From assembly GCA_015057585.1 (NCBI GenBank), contig SVEF01000005.1, forward strand, positions 1-64,000: a stretch of DNA of 64,000 bases, read 5' to 3'. Positions 42,497 through 52,371 of the stretch are shown piece after piece. Within the stretch, counting starts at the first letter, position 1. Every line of letters starts with the position of its first letter. The notes beneath the pieces were generated by a model. That model saw only the letters and a list, made by a program, of their open reading frames with translations. It had not been told where the DNA came from and did not search any database. The translations under genes were made by a program, and so were the position numbers. This DNA comes from Lachnospiraceae bacterium. GTDB lineage: Bacteria > Bacillota > Clostridia > Lachnospirales > Lachnospiraceae.

Positions 42497-44536
42497 ATGA
42501 AAAAGGGGTTAAGTATTCGGATTAAGCTGACGGTATTCTTTCTGATTCCGGTGCTGTTTATTGTAGTGTTAGGCGTATCTTCCTACGGAAATGCATCTGC
42601 GGCATTGCAGAGCAGTTATGAAGAATCGGCTTTGTCGACAGTGGAGTCTGCTGACACTTATTTTGAGATGGTTTGTTCCATTGCAAAGGCAAAGGTATCC
42701 CAGATTATGGGAGAGGCAACGTTGAAGTCGTATTACGGCGGTGCCTATGAGGCCGGCAGCGACGACGAAAAGAATGCAAAGGCAGCTTTGGCGGCAGCAC
42801 TGAAAAAGAGTGTGGCTTCTGACCATCTGGTTGGGGATTTATCTATCCTTTCCTATGCCAGAACGGCGATGTCATCCAATGGTAATTATTTTACTTTGTT
42901 TGTACCGGCGGCTTCCGAATATGATAAGACAACAGAAAAAGCATATTTGGATGCAAAAGGAACAGAAAGCGGATGGGTAGGTACCCATTCCTATATCGAC
43001 AGCATGGAACTGTCGGAACAGGAGTATTGCATTGTCTATGTGGAACCGTTTTACAGCGCGTTGGATGAGAAACTCGGATATATTTCCGTGGACGTCCGCC
43101 TGGATGCAGCGGTAGAAAGCCTGTCTACGGTGGATCTGGGTGATGGAAGTGTGCTTGCTTTCGTAACACCGGATGGAGTGGAGACAACAAAGGATGGCGT
43201 GTTACGTGACGGTACTGTTCTGTTTTACGGCACTGAGGTTTATCAGAGGGCATTAGCAGCATCGGAAGAACTCGGAACGGAGCAGGATGCAGAGTATTTA
43301 TATATCTACAGTAAAATTGCCGATACCGGGGCGATGCTTCTTGGTAAGATTCCGGTAAGCACAATTCAGGGTGCAGCAGCGGAAATCAGAACAACCACAG
43401 TGCTTATGGTGTTGATTGCGGCAATTGTTTCGGCAGGACTCGGCTTGTTTGTATCTATGGGATATTCCGGTATTATCCGCAAGACGGTGCATGCGCTGGA
43501 GCAGGCGGCAGAGGGAAATTTAAATGTCAGAATCCATTCCAAGCGGAAAGACGAGTTTGGTATGGTGGCAAATGCGGCAGACCGCATGATGCATAATACA
43601 AAGAAACTGATCGGGCATGTCAATGCAACGACAGATGCTTTGAATACATCGGCAGAAGAACTGAATATCGCATCATCAAATCTGATGGAAGCATCCGGAC
43701 AGATTGCGACTTCGCTGGAAGAAATCAGACGGGGTATTGTACTTCAGGCGGAGGATTCCACAGAATGTCTTTCGGATGCGGAAAAACTTACCGAACGGAT
43801 TCAGACAGTACGTGAAAATGTGCAGGTGGTCGAAGGAATGGCAGAGGGAGCAAAGGTTTCCACCCGGGAGGGTATGGATGCAGTGCAGAACTTAAAGGAA
43901 CGTGCGGAAGAAACAACCAGGATGACAAAACGGATTATTCTTGACATTGAAGGCTTGTCTGAAGAAACAAAGAAAATCCAGAGTATTGTCGTGGCCATTG
44001 ATGATATTGCAAACCAGACGAATCTTCTTTCCCTGAATGCTTCCATTGAGGCGGCAAGAGCCGGCGAAGCGGGAAGAGGGTTTGCGGTAGTTGCGGAAGA
44101 AATCCGGAAACTTGCAGAGCAGTCGGCAGAAGAAGCCGGTGCCATCGGCAGAATTATTGCTTCGATTACTGCAAAGACAGAAGATACAGTAGCGAATGTG
44201 AGAACGGCAGATGAGGTGGTTGCCCAGCAGGGCAGTGCGGTGGTACAGACGATGGCTGAGTTTGAGAAAATCGGCAACAATGTCGAAGAGATTGCAGAAC
44301 GTATGGCAAACATCGGTGAGTACGTAACGGAAATGGAAGAAGCAGAAAAGCATACACTGGCTGCCATCGAAAGCATATCTGCGGTTGCGGAGGAAACTTC
44401 AGCGGCTTCTGAGGATGTGGAACGCATGAGTAATACGTCAAAGACAGCGGCAGAAGAATTAAATGAGGTGGTTCTTTCCTTAAAGAAAGAAGCAAATGCG
44501 CTGGCAAAAGAACTGGGCACATTTATAGTAGAATAG
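42497..44536 (+). CDS. Methyl-accepting chemotaxis protein
   Basis: A 679-residue chemoreceptor with membrane segment 1 (about 8-32), a periplasmic-side sensor of about 260 residues of dCache type, membrane segment 2 (about 297-320), a HAMP domain ([39 protein letters not shown]) and the signalling coiled coil. The hairpin tip [43 protein letters not shown] is perfect. No C-terminal pentapeptide tether is present. ATG 42497 begins one base after iolE, with ACAGG inside iolE, so it is co-transcribed and probably translationally coupled with the iol genes. A ligand related to inositol is an inference from position. Confidence 0.9.
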   Translation: MKKGLSIRIKLTVFFLIPVLFIVVLGVSSYGNASAALQSSYEESALSTVESADTYFEMVCSIAKAKVSQIMGEATLKSYYGGAYEAGSDDEKNAKAALAAALKKSVASDHLVGDLSILSYARTAMSSNGNYFTLFVPAASEYDKTTEKAYLDAKGTESGWVGTHSYIDSMELSEQEYCIVYVEPFYSALDEKLGYISVDVRLDAAVESLSTVDLGDGSVLAFVTPDGVETTKDGVLRDGTVLFYGTEVYQRALAASEELGTEQDAEYLYIYSKIADTGAMLLGKIPVSTIQGAAAEIRTTTVLMVLIAAIVSAGLGLFVSMGYSGIIRKTVHALEQAAEGNLNVRIHSKRKDEFGMVANAADRMMHNTKKLIGHVNATTDALNTSAEELNIASSNLMEASGQIATSLEEIRRGIVLQAEDSTECLSDAEKLTERIQTVRENVQVVEGMAEGAKVSTREGMDAVQNLKERAEETTRMTKRIILDIEGLSEETKKIQSIVVAIDDIANQTNLLSLNASIEAARAGEAGRGFAVVAEEIRKLAEQSAEEAGAIGRIIASITAKTEDTVANVRTADEVVAQQGSAVVQTMAEFEKIGNNVEEIAERMANIGEYVTEMEEAEKHTLAAIESISAVAEETSAASEDVERMSNTSKTAAEELNEVVLSLKKEANALAKELGTFIVE

Positions 44537-44549
44537 AATAAGAAAAGTG

Positions 44550-44572
44550 GGACCACGGATATTCCGTGGTCC
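44550..44572. terminator. Bidirectional terminator between the chemoreceptor and araC-type genes
   Basis: GGACCACGGA (44550-44559) pairs perfectly with TCCGTGGTCC (44563-44572) around a TAT loop. Both convergent genes end next to it. Confidence 0.8.
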
Positions 44573-44576
44573 TGCT

Positions 44577-45473
44577 TTATTCTACCGGTTTTGCAAACGG
44601 TGCACTCTTAAATTTACTTGGTGAAACGCCGCATACTTTATTAAAGACGCGGTTGAACTGCGAAAAGCTGTTAAAACCGCAAGCTTCTGCAATTTCTGTA
44701 ATCTTTTTATCTCCGGACAGCAGCATCTGCTGTGCATTTCGGATACGTGTCATCTGTATGTAGTTTGTGATGGTAAAGCCTGTGACAGTCTTGAACTGGT
44801 GTGACAGGTAATACGTGCTGATGTAAAATTGCTTTGACAATTCGTCCAAAGATAAGTCCTCTGCAAAATGTGCATGGATGTAGGAAGTGATGGCATAAAT
44901 CTTGGAGGTCAGACTATCTTCGTTTCTGTTGTTATAGATGTTTTTTTCACGATGATGATACAGACACGTTAGAAATTGCGTTAACTCGGAATGCAACTGC
45001 AGGTTCATGATATCCGATGAGTCCTTGCAGATGCGGAAAATATTATTTAAATAGGACGCGAGTTGTTCCTGTATTTCGCGATCAAACCGATATACCGGAG
45101 TATCGTTATAAAAAACAGATAAGACCTTCTTGAAATCTCCATGCAGTGAGAAGTGATCGATAATCGGCATGCTAAAGTCAATGATCAGACGTTTGACGGC
45201 GGGACCGTCCGGGTACTCGGATTTGTGCAGAATGCCGGGAGAGAGCAGGGTGATGTCAAAGTTCTTTAAATGAAACATGTTACCTTCCACCAGATGGTTT
45301 GCTTCCTTGTCTAAAAGAATGTGAATCTCAAAAAAACGGTGGAAGTGCTGGAACTCCATATTGATGTCAGCAGAACGATCGTCATAGTCAAACAAAAAAT
45401 AGGTACCATGATGTGGTTTGCCAAGTTCTGTGACAAAGGCTTTTTCATATAATATTAAATTGTCAATTAACAT
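44577..45473 (-). CDS. AraC-family transcriptional regulator
   Basis: A 298-residue regulator. An N-terminal cupin-like sensor (about 20-150; [22 protein letters not shown]) precedes two helix-turn-helix motifs (about 195-295): [25 protein letters not shown] and [33 protein letters not shown]. It diverges from the GH105/ABC operon and is probably its activator, responding to an imported sugar. AAGGAGAAC precedes the ATG. A perfect cre site lies 22 bases upstream, so glucose repression through CcpA is likely. Confidence 0.9.
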   Translation of the reverse strand: MLIDNLILYEKAFVTELGKPHHGTYFLFDYDDRSADINMEFQHFHRFFEIHILLDKEANHLVEGNMFHLKNFDITLLSPGILHKSEYPDGPAVKRLIIDFSMPIIDHFSLHGDFKKVLSVFYNDTPVYRFDREIQEQLASYLNNIFRICKDSSDIMNLQLHSELTQFLTCLYHHREKNIYNNRNEDSLTSKIYAITSYIHAHFAEDLSLDELSKQFYISTYYLSHQFKTVTGFTITNYIQMTRIRNAQQMLLSGDKKITEIAEACGFNSFSQFNRVFNKVCGVSPSKFKSAPFAKPVE

Positions 45474-45494
45474 AAGTTCTCCTTTTTTGCTTTT

Positions 45495-45508
45495 TGAAAG
45501 CGTTTACA
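45495..45508. promoter_or_regulatory. Catabolite-responsive element (cre)
   Basis: TGAAAGCGTTTACA (45495-45508) matches the CcpA box consensus TGWAANCGNTNWCA at every position. It lies between the araC-type promoter and its start codon, where bound CcpA would block elongation. Confidence 0.8.
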
Positions 45509-45608
45509 TCTTCGGTAAAAACTGAAATATTTGCACATTTTGCATCGTTTTTTGTTAGAAAACCGAGGGTAAATGTACAAATTTACTAAAGCAAAGCGTT
45601 AAAATATC

Positions 45609-45622
45609 ATGTCTTTTGACAT
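45609..45622. promoter_or_regulatory. Perfect inverted repeat overlapping the araC-type transcription start
   Basis: ATGTC-TTTT-GACAT (45609-45622) is a 5+5 palindrome directly downstream of the minus-strand -10 box. It may be an operator, possibly for autoregulation. The binding protein is unknown. Confidence 0.4.
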
Positions 45623-45623
45623 A

Positions 45624-45652
45624 TTTATACCACAAAAAAGCAAAAAATGCAA
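45624..45652 (-). promoter_or_regulatory. Promoter of the araC-type gene
   Basis: On the minus strand TTGCAT (45652-45647), a 17-base spacer and TATAAA (45629-45624). The resulting leader is about 145 bases and contains the cre site. Confidence 0.6.
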
Positions 45653-45682
45653 TAATTTCATGCAAAGTACGCAAATTATGCG

Positions 45683-45711
45683 TTGCATAGAAGGAAGGCA
45701 TTTGTTACAAT
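45683..45711 (+). promoter_or_regulatory. Promoter of the GH105/ABC operon
   Basis: TTGCAT (45683-45688), a 17-base spacer and TACAAT (45706-45711) give a transcript start near 45719, about 85 bases before the GH105 start. Confidence 0.65.
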
Positions 45712-45802
45712 AAGTGTACAAAAAAAGAGAAGAAAAAAAGTAAAAATGCACAAAAACCTAACAAAGATTTACTAGGTTAAAGTGCAGAAGGGGAACAAAC
45801 AC

Positions 45803-46879
45803 ATGAAGGCACAGATTGAGAAAACGCTGGATTTGCTGTTCGAAAGTTTCCAAAAGGTTCTGTATGAAGAAGATGATGGTTTCTTAAAGGGCATGCAGAC
45901 CAGAAACCTTGCCGGGGATGACATTAACAAATACCGCTTCTGGGAGTGGACACAGGGCGTTGGTCTTTACGGCATGTGGAAAATGTTTGAAAAGACAAAA
46001 GAACAGAAATATCTGGAGATCCTCTTAAAATATTATGAGAGACAATTGGGAATCGGCCTTCCTGCAAAGAACGTCAATACGACAGCACCGATGCTGACAC
46101 TTGCTTTTGTGTATGAGCACACAAAGAATGAGACGTACGGTGAACTTTGTAAGGAGTGGGCACAATGGCTGATGACAGATCTTCCAAAGACAAAGGAAGG
46201 CGGGTTTCAGCATCTGACCTCCGACACATTAAACGATCAGGAATTATGGGACGACACCTTGTTCATGTCTGTGTTATTCCTGGCAAAATGTGGCGTGATT
46301 TTCGGTAATAAGGAGTGGGTAGAAGAAGCGAAATACCAGTTCCTTTTACATATTAAGTACTTGTCCGACAAAAAGACGGGACTTTGGTTCCATGGTTGGA
46401 CTTTCAACGGAAACCATAACTTCGTAGAAGCTCTGTGGGGACGCGGTAACAGCTGGGCGACAGCGGCAATTCCTGAACTGCTTGGAATTATCGAGGTAGA
46501 ACCGGCGGTACGCAGATTTTTAGTTGAAACCCTTCGCAATCAGGTGGAAAGTCTGAAACGATTCCAGGATCCGTCCGGAATGTGGCATACACTGATTGAT
46601 GACCCGACGTCTTATGTGGAGACAAGTGCAACCTGCGGATTCTCTTACGGAATCTTAAAAGCAGTACACGACGGACTGATTGGCAAAGAATACGAGGAGC
46701 TTGCGATAAAGGCACTCACACCGGTACTTGCAAACATCAGTGAAGACGGTATTGTGAACCAGGTATCCTACGGCACCGCGATGGGCCGTGAAACAAAGCA
46801 GTTTTACAAAGAAATAGAGATAAAATCGATGCCTTACGGACAGGCGATGGCGATTTTATTTTTATTAGAGACAATTTAA
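45803..46879 (+). CDS. Glycoside hydrolase family 105/88: unsaturated uronyl hydrolase
   Basis: A cytoplasmic (no signal peptide) alpha6/alpha6-barrel enzyme of 358 residues. WEWTQGVGLYGMWKMFEKT, WDDTLFMSVLFLAKCG and LWGRGNSWATAAIPELL are typical of YteR/YesR-type unsaturated rhamnogalacturonyl hydrolases. These remove the delta-4,5 unsaturated galacturonate left by pectin or rhamnogalacturonan lyases. ATG 45803 follows AAGGGGA; the frame is open to 45782 without a better RBS. It is the first gene of an operon with an ABC importer (13 bases to the binding protein), so the imported sugar is probably its substrate. Confidence 0.87.
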   Translation: MKAQIEKTLDLLFESFQKVLYEEDDGFLKGMQTRNLAGDDINKYRFWEWTQGVGLYGMWKMFEKTKEQKYLEILLKYYERQLGIGLPAKNVNTTAPMLTLAFVYEHTKNETYGELCKEWAQWLMTDLPKTKEGGFQHLTSDTLNDQELWDDTLFMSVLFLAKCGVIFGNKEWVEEAKYQFLLHIKYLSDKKTGLWFHGWTFNGNHNFVEALWGRGNSWATAAIPELLGIIEVEPAVRRFLVETLRNQVESLKRFQDPSGMWHTLIDDPTSYVETSATCGFSYGILKAVHDGLIGKEYEELAIKALTPVLANISEDGIVNQVSYGTAMGRETKQFYKEIEIKSMPYGQAMAILFLLETI

Positions 46880-46892
46880 GGAGGATGTATTT

Positions 46893-48920
46893 ATGAAAAA
46901 GAGATTACTCGCACTCTTAGTAGCAAGTACAATGGTTCTTTCCCTTTGTGCTTGTGGCGGTGGTGGCTCTGAGACACCAGACCCAACACCAACAACATCA
47001 GCAACTGAGCCAACAAAGGCTCCAGACCCAACCAAGGAGCCGGATCCAACTCCAACTCCTACACCGGTTCCTGTAGAAGAAATGAAGTTCACAGGTTCCC
47101 CAACACTTACAGGTGATGCAGCAGACAGACTTCCTGTAAAGGATGACGTATTTGTATCTCAGGTAGATGCTACAGGTGCTACACTTGAGATCGGTACCTA
47201 CGGCGGCACAATCAATCTGATTGGCGGCGGCGGTTCCTGGGATTTATCCAGACCTACTCTGGAAACCATCATCCGTCGTAATACAGATGGTACTTACATT
47301 CCTAACGTAATCAAGAGCTATGAGTATAACGAGGATTACACTGTATGGACCTTCCACTTAAGAGAAGGCATGAAGTGGTCCGATGGTGATGACTTCAATG
47401 CAGACGATATCACATTCTGGTACTATATGTGTCATATCAACAACTATGATACAAAGGCAAGCTGGACAGCACTTAAGGATGGTGACGGTTTTGCTAAGTT
47501 AACAAAGGTGGATGATTACACAGTAACATGGACATTTACAACTCCTAAGTTCCCTGCTGACTTCATCGAAAACGGTGACTTTAAGTGGTGCTGGGCTCCA
47601 TCCCACTGGTTAAAGGATCTCATTCCTGCTTCTTACTATCAGGAAAATGAGTACTGGGCAAACACAGGTCTTTCGGATGAAGATGTATTAAAGAACGCAC
47701 AGGCTAAGGGCGTTGACAAGGCTACAGTAAAGGATCTTGGTAAGGAAATTGCTTACTACTTCTGGAATGTAGGCGGTATGCCAACTGTAAACTCCTTCGT
47801 ATTAAGAGCAGGCAACTCCAGAAACGACACAGTATGTACTATGGATCGTAACGCATACTACTTCAAGGTAGATGCTAAGGGTCAGCAGCTTCCATACTGT
47901 GACGCTATCGTATTTACAAAGACTTCTGCAGATGGTCAGGATCAGTTGATGTTCCGTTCCGAAGAAATTGATATCATTGAAGTAGCAATGCAGGATATCG
48001 CTTCTATCCTTGCGGATATGGGTGACAAGGCTGTTCTTCGTACTTTCGCTGGCGTTGACTGGGGTGCAACTAAGGTTACATTCAACTACACACATACAGA
48101 TGCAAACTATGCAACATTATTCAACAACATTAAGTTCCGTCAGGCTATCTCCATTGCAGTTGACCGTACACAGCTCTCTGAATTACGTTCCGACGGTTTC
48201 CTTGAACCGGGTCAGTGTGCTCCGGCTCCTGGTAACTTCGGTTATGATGCAGAATGGATGCAGAAGTGGACAGAGTATGATGTAGCAGCAGCTAAGAAGT
48301 TATTAGAAGAATGCGGTCTTAAGATGGGCAGCGACGGCTTCTATGATTTCGCAGACGGCTCCGACTTCTTACTTACCTTCTATGGTTACTTAGATTCCGG
48401 CGCAGCGGATGATTTCCCTGTACTTGAGCAGTACTATAACGCAGTTGGTATCAAGTGCGCGTTCAAGGAATATGAAGTAGCAGCTTTTGATATGGAAATT
48501 GATAACAACACATGGACAGCAGTTTTAGGACCTCACACCTCCATCGGTGGTCTTTCCATGAAGGACCGTGTAGCTCCGTTCGTTCCTGTACAGCAGGCAG
48601 CTGAGTGGTACGGTGAGTTCGGTACATGGGTAGGTACAAATGGCGAAAGCGGTGTGGAACCTACCGGTGATATGGCTAAGTTAGTAGAAATCTGGAGAAA
48701 GTGGGAAGCAACTCCTGACACTGCAGAAAGAGATGCTTACAACTTAGAAATTTATGAGATTCATAAGGCAAATATCTGGACAATCGCTTACTTGCAGGGT
48801 GCAGGTACTTACAGATTGGTTAACTCCAAGCTTAAGAATCATCCGGATAATCTGGTAAGCGCTGACTTGTATATGTATGCTAACATCGTTCACTATGAGA
48901 ACCTGTTCAAGGCTCAGTAA
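46893..48920 (+). CDS. Family-5 extracellular solute-binding lipoprotein
   Basis: A 675-residue Opp/Dpp-type binding protein. The signal peptide ends at a lipobox (SLCAC), so Cys21 would be lipidated. A Pro/Thr linker (about 30-65) is followed by the family-5 fold (ETIIRRNTDGTYIPNVIKSYEY, WTFHLREGMKWSDGDDFNADD, FRQAISIAVDRTQL). It is longer than typical peptide-binding proteins, as are members that bind oligosaccharides. Next to a GH105 gene, an oligosaccharide ligand is more likely than a peptide; this is inference. Codon use indicates very high expression. A terminator directly follows the gene, lowering expression of the permeases. Confidence 0.9.
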   Translation: MKKRLLALLVASTMVLSLCACGGGGSETPDPTPTTSATEPTKAPDPTKEPDPTPTPTPVPVEEMKFTGSPTLTGDAADRLPVKDDVFVSQVDATGATLEIGTYGGTINLIGGGGSWDLSRPTLETIIRRNTDGTYIPNVIKSYEYNEDYTVWTFHLREGMKWSDGDDFNADDITFWYYMCHINNYDTKASWTALKDGDGFAKLTKVDDYTVTWTFTTPKFPADFIENGDFKWCWAPSHWLKDLIPASYYQENEYWANTGLSDEDVLKNAQAKGVDKATVKDLGKEIAYYFWNVGGMPTVNSFVLRAGNSRNDTVCTMDRNAYYFKVDAKGQQLPYCDAIVFTKTSADGQDQLMFRSEEIDIIEVAMQDIASILADMGDKAVLRTFAGVDWGATKVTFNYTHTDANYATLFNNIKFRQAISIAVDRTQLSELRSDGFLEPGQCAPAPGNFGYDAEWMQKWTEYDVAAAKKLLEECGLKMGSDGFYDFADGSDFLLTFYGYLDSGAADDFPVLEQYYNAVGIKCAFKEYEVAAFDMEIDNNTWTAVLGPHTSIGGLSMKDRVAPFVPVQQAAEWYGEFGTWVGTNGESGVEPTGDMAKLVEIWRKWEATPDTAERDAYNLEIYEIHKANIWTIAYLQGAGTYRLVNSKLKNHPDNLVSADLYMYANIVHYENLFKAQ

Positions 48921-48954
48921 TAGTTACAAGTACAAAAAATTTTGATTAGTTTTT

Positions 48955-48993
48955 CGGAGGCGGGGAAGCCAGTTTCCACGCCTCCGTTTTTTT
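48955..48993 (+). terminator. Intra-operon terminator after the binding-protein gene
   Basis: CGGAGGCG and its downstream partner CGCCTCCG (48955-48962/48979-48986), with inner GGAA/TTCC pairs, are followed by seven T. Partial read-through would give more binding protein than permease. Confidence 0.85.
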
Positions 48994-49008
48994 AGAGAGG
49001 GAATTTAA

Positions 49009-50142
49009 ATGGATGATAAGACGTTCGAACGTTGGGTAAAATTTATATGTAGGTTTATCAAAGAGGAAGTTCTACCTTTTCTGAAATCAGTGTGGAAAGT
49101 TCTGGAACCAGTTAGAGAATTTTTCAAAAAAGATCTTGTGCAGTATATTGTAAAGCGTCTTTTGATGTTTATACCGACACTGTTTTTGATTTCAATCCTG
49201 ACTTTCTTTGTTATACAGCTTCCGGAAACGGACTATGTAGACAGAGAGATTTCTAAACTTGCCATGGAAGGTGAGTTTTTAAGCCAGGAAGAAGCGGAAG
49301 CTCTTCGTAAAGAGTACGGCCTTGATTTGCCGGTATGGCAAAGGTATTTAAAATGGATCGGAGGTATTATCTGGACTCCAACCGATTCTTCGTACTACAG
49401 ACTTTATGAGTCTCACCATGACTGGAAATATTCGTTTGCCTACGGTAAAAACGTATGGGACGTTATTGATGACCGATTGGGGCTTACAATTTTAGTATCA
49501 GCACTCATTATGATTTTCCAGTATGGAGTATCGCTCCCGATTGCAGTGTATGCTTCGACTCATCAGTATTCGGTTGGTGACTACATATCTTCCTTTATTG
49601 GATTTGTCGGGGCGGCGATACCAAACTTTATTTTGGCATTTATGCTGATGTACTGGTCGTACAAATGGACCGGTAATGCAAACGTCGGCTTAGACATGAG
49701 CGGATTCTTCCCGTTCTTAAAGAGTATGATTATTCCGTTCCTCGTAATCGGAACTTCCGGCACCTGCGGCATCATCCGTTCGGTGCGTGCGCAGATGCTT
49801 GATGAAGTGGGCAGACAGTATACTCTGACCGCCAGAGCAAAGGGTGTTCCGGAGAGAACGATTGTTATGAAATATTGCTTCAGAGCAGCAATGAATCCAA
49901 CCGTATCCGGTCTTGGCGGTGTATTATCCAGCCTGTTCTCCGGTTCTACGGTAACAGCGATGGTACTTATGATTGATATTCAGGGACCGGAACTTTTAAA
50001 GGCTCTGCAGACAGCGGACCTTTATCTTGCAGGTGGTATTGTTATGACACAGGCAATCTTAGTTGTTATCGGTATTCTGTTCTCTGATATTGCTTTGGCA
50101 TTTTTGGATCCTAGAATCCGTTACTCGGGAGGTGGAAGATAA
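49009..50142 (+). CDS. ABC transporter permease, OppB type
   Basis: A 377-residue integral membrane subunit. It has an N-terminal extension of about 50 residues before the usual OppB start (LVQYIVKRLLMFIPTLFLISILTFFVIQLPETDYVD) and a cytoplasmic EAA loop near GRQYTLTARAKGVPERTIVMKYCFRAAMNP. Six membrane segments are apparent. GAGAGGGAA precedes the ATG. Its stop codon overlaps the next permease start by one base. Confidence 0.9.
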   Translation: MDDKTFERWVKFICRFIKEEVLPFLKSVWKVLEPVREFFKKDLVQYIVKRLLMFIPTLFLISILTFFVIQLPETDYVDREISKLAMEGEFLSQEEAEALRKEYGLDLPVWQRYLKWIGGIIWTPTDSSYYRLYESHHDWKYSFAYGKNVWDVIDDRLGLTILVSALIMIFQYGVSLPIAVYASTHQYSVGDYISSFIGFVGAAIPNFILAFMLMYWSYKWTGNANVGLDMSGFFPFLKSMIIPFLVIGTSGTCGIIRSVRAQMLDEVGRQYTLTARAKGVPERTIVMKYCFRAAMNPTVSGLGGVLSSLFSGSTVTAMVLMIDIQGPELLKALQTADLYLAGGIVMTQAILVVIGILFSDIALAFLDPRIRYSGGGR

Positions 50143-51281
50143 TGAACTTTTTCAAAAAGATTCTCAAGAGAAAAGAAAAGTCTCAAGAAGACTATTATCT
50201 TGCTTCCCAGTGGACATTGATGGGCAGAAAGTTAAAAAAGCACAAGTTGGCACGTATTTCCATGATCATTCTTGGTATTTTATACTTTGGTGCCCTGTTT
50301 GGCAATTTCCTTGCACCTTACGGTCTGGAAGAATTTGATGGTTTATATCGCAACACCGGTGCGACTAAGATTCGTTTTGTGCATGAGGGCGAATTTGTAG
50401 GTCCTTTCGTATATAAGTTAGAAAAGACAATCGACAGAACCAATTTTTCGGTAACGATTACGGAGAACACATCGGAGTACTATCCGATTAAGTTCTTTGT
50501 ACATGGTTCGGAGTATAAATTTTTAGGTTTTATTAAGAGTGATTTGCACTTATTTGGTGCGGGTGAAGGAAGCAATGGTGGCACAGGAGCAAAGGTGATG
50601 CTGTTTGGCGCGGATTCTTTGGGACGTGACCTGTTCTCAAGAGTCCTGTATGGCTCACAGGTATCCCTTACGATTCCGTTTGCCAGTGCAATTATCAGCT
50701 TCTTCCTCGGTATTTTAATCGGTTCTCTTTCCGGTTATTTCGGAGGTATGTTTGATATTATTGTGCAGCGTATTATTGAGGTTATCGGTGCAGTGCCGCA
50801 GATTCCTTTGTGGATGGCACTTTCCACTGCGATTCCTGCCGGTATTTCTACAATTAAGATGTATTTTTATATGACACTCATTCTTTCCTTTATCAACTGG
50901 ACCGGTATGGCACGAGTTGTAAGAGGTAAGATGCTGTCCTTAAAGAATGAAGACTATGTTATGGCTGCAAGACTCTCCGGTGTTTCCACCTGGAACATCA
51001 TCTGGAAGCATCTGGTGCCGGGCTTCATGAGCTACTTAATCGTATCCATGACCCTTGGTATTCCGGGCTCTATCGTAGGTGAGACCTCCATGTCCTATTT
51101 AGGACTTGGTATTAAGTCGCCTGCAACCAGCTGGGGCGTACTTTTACAGGAGGCCAGTGCGGTAACGGAAATTGCAAGTCATCCGCACAAGTTGATTCCG
51201 ATTATTTTCGTAACAGTGGCAGTACTTGCGTTTAACTTCCTTGGTGATGGTTTAAGAGACGCAGCTGACCCATATAAGTAA
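50142..51281 (+). CDS. ABC transporter permease, OppC type
   Basis: A 379-residue permease partner. N-terminal KLKKHKLARISMIILGILYFGALFGNFLAPYG begins the DppC/OppC-type fold. An external insertion of about 85 residues (YYPIKFFVHGSEYKFLGFIKSDLHLFG) follows the first membrane segment; I associate this FVHGxEYKFLG region with sugar-type members of the family. FGADSLGRDLFSRVLYGSQVSLTI and the EAA loop MLSLKNEDYVMAARLSGVSTWNIIWKHLVPG are conserved. It starts in the TAATGA overlap with the upstream gene. Confidence 0.9.
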   Translation: MNFFKKILKRKEKSQEDYYLASQWTLMGRKLKKHKLARISMIILGILYFGALFGNFLAPYGLEEFDGLYRNTGATKIRFVHEGEFVGPFVYKLEKTIDRTNFSVTITENTSEYYPIKFFVHGSEYKFLGFIKSDLHLFGAGEGSNGGTGAKVMLFGADSLGRDLFSRVLYGSQVSLTIPFASAIISFFLGILIGSLSGYFGGMFDIIVQRIIEVIGAVPQIPLWMALSTAIPAGISTIKMYFYMTLILSFINWTGMARVVRGKMLSLKNEDYVMAARLSGVSTWNIIWKHLVPGFMSYLIVSMTLGIPGSIVGETSMSYLGLGIKSPATSWGVLLQEASAVTEIASHPHKLIPIIFVTVAVLAFNFLGDGLRDAADPYK

Positions 51282-51300
51282 AATTGGAGGTACATATAAA

Positions 51301-52371
51301 ATGAAAAAAGATAATATTCTTGAAGTAAAAGACCTCCATGTGGATATTCATATGTCAGAGGGTCTGTTAACTGCCGTACGCGGCGTAAATTTTGAAATGA
51401 AAAAGGGTGAGACTTTAGGGCTGGTAGGGGAATCCGGTTGTGGTAAGTCCCTGACCTGTAAGGCAATCCTTGGTATTAATGATAAAAAGTGTGTATCGAG
51501 CGGCGAGATTATGTTTGACTCGGCACAGCACGGTGAAGTAGAGCTTATCAGTCTTGCAAATGAGAAGAAGAACGACAAAATCCGTTCCATCCGCGGGAAG
51601 GAAATCTCGATGATTTTCCAGGAGCCGATGGTAGCCTTCTCTCCGATGTACACGATTGGTAACCAGATCAATGAAGCAACCAGACTTCATATCACAAAGG
51701 ATAAAAAGAAATCCAAAGAGATTTCCATGGAAGTAATGCGTAAGGTTGGCATTGCTAACGTAGAAAAGCGTTACAACCAGTATCCGCATGAGTTCTCCGG
51801 CGGTATGTTACAGAGAGCACTCATTGCGATGGCACTTGTTTGTAACCCGAAGTTACTGATTGCCGATGAACCGACCACAGCGCTTGACGTTACGATTCAG
51901 GCACAGATTCTGGAACTCATGAAGGAGTTACAGAAGGATTTCAATACGGCGATTCTTTTCATCACACATGACCTTGGCGTAGTAGCAAAAATGTGTGACA
52001 GAGTGGCAGTTATGTACCTTGGTAAGATTGTGGAAAGCGCAGACTCCAAGGAGATTTATGCAAATCCGCAACATCCGTATACCAGAGGGTTAATCGGTTC
52101 CGTGCATAAGATTGGTTCCAAGAAGGAAGACAGACTGTTCTCCATCGAAGGTACCGTTCCGCTTGCGATGAATCTTCCGGTGGCATGTGGTTTCTATGAC
52201 AGATGTGATGCACGTATTGAAGGTCTTTGTGACAAGGCAGATCCGGAATTGGTGGAAGTAGCACCGGGACACATGATTGCCTGCTTTAACTGCCCGCATG
52301 AGGCATGTAAGGAACAGCGTGCAAGGGTAGAAGCACTCCTGAAAGAAAAGGAGGGTGGAAACAATGAATAA
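51301..52371 (+). CDS. ABC transporter ATP-binding subunit, OppD type
   Basis: A 356-residue ATPase. Walker A GESGCGKSLTCKAILGI, Q-loop MIFQEPMVAFSPMYTIGNQI, signature FSGGMLQRALIAMAL, Walker B LLIADEPTTALD and the H-loop THDLGV are all present. The C-terminal oligopeptide-type extension has the Cys pattern CGFYDRCDARIEGLCDKADPE, which in OppD/DppD proteins holds a 4Fe-4S cluster. AATTGGAGG precedes the ATG by 10 bases. Confidence 0.92.
   Translation: MKKDNILEVKDLHVDIHMSEGLLTAVRGVNFEMKKGETLGLVGESGCGKSLTCKAILGINDKKCVSSGEIMFDSAQHGEVELISLANEKKNDKIRSIRGKEISMIFQEPMVAFSPMYTIGNQINEATRLHITKDKKKSKEISMEVMRKVGIANVEKRYNQYPHEFSGGMLQRALIAMALVCNPKLLIADEPTTALDVTIQAQILELMKELQKDFNTAILFITHDLGVVAKMCDRVAVMYLGKIVESADSKEIYANPQHPYTRGLIGSVHKIGSKKEDRLFSIEGTVPLAMNLPVACGFYDRCDARIEGLCDKADPELVEVAPGHMIACFNCPHEACKEQRARVEALLKEKEGGNNE

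Noticed and set aside
43801..44556. 251-residue minus-strand frame inside the chemoreceptor gene
   Set aside because: Low-complexity Ser/Ala/Ile composition caused by the heptad coding of the chemoreceptor coiled coil; no start signal.
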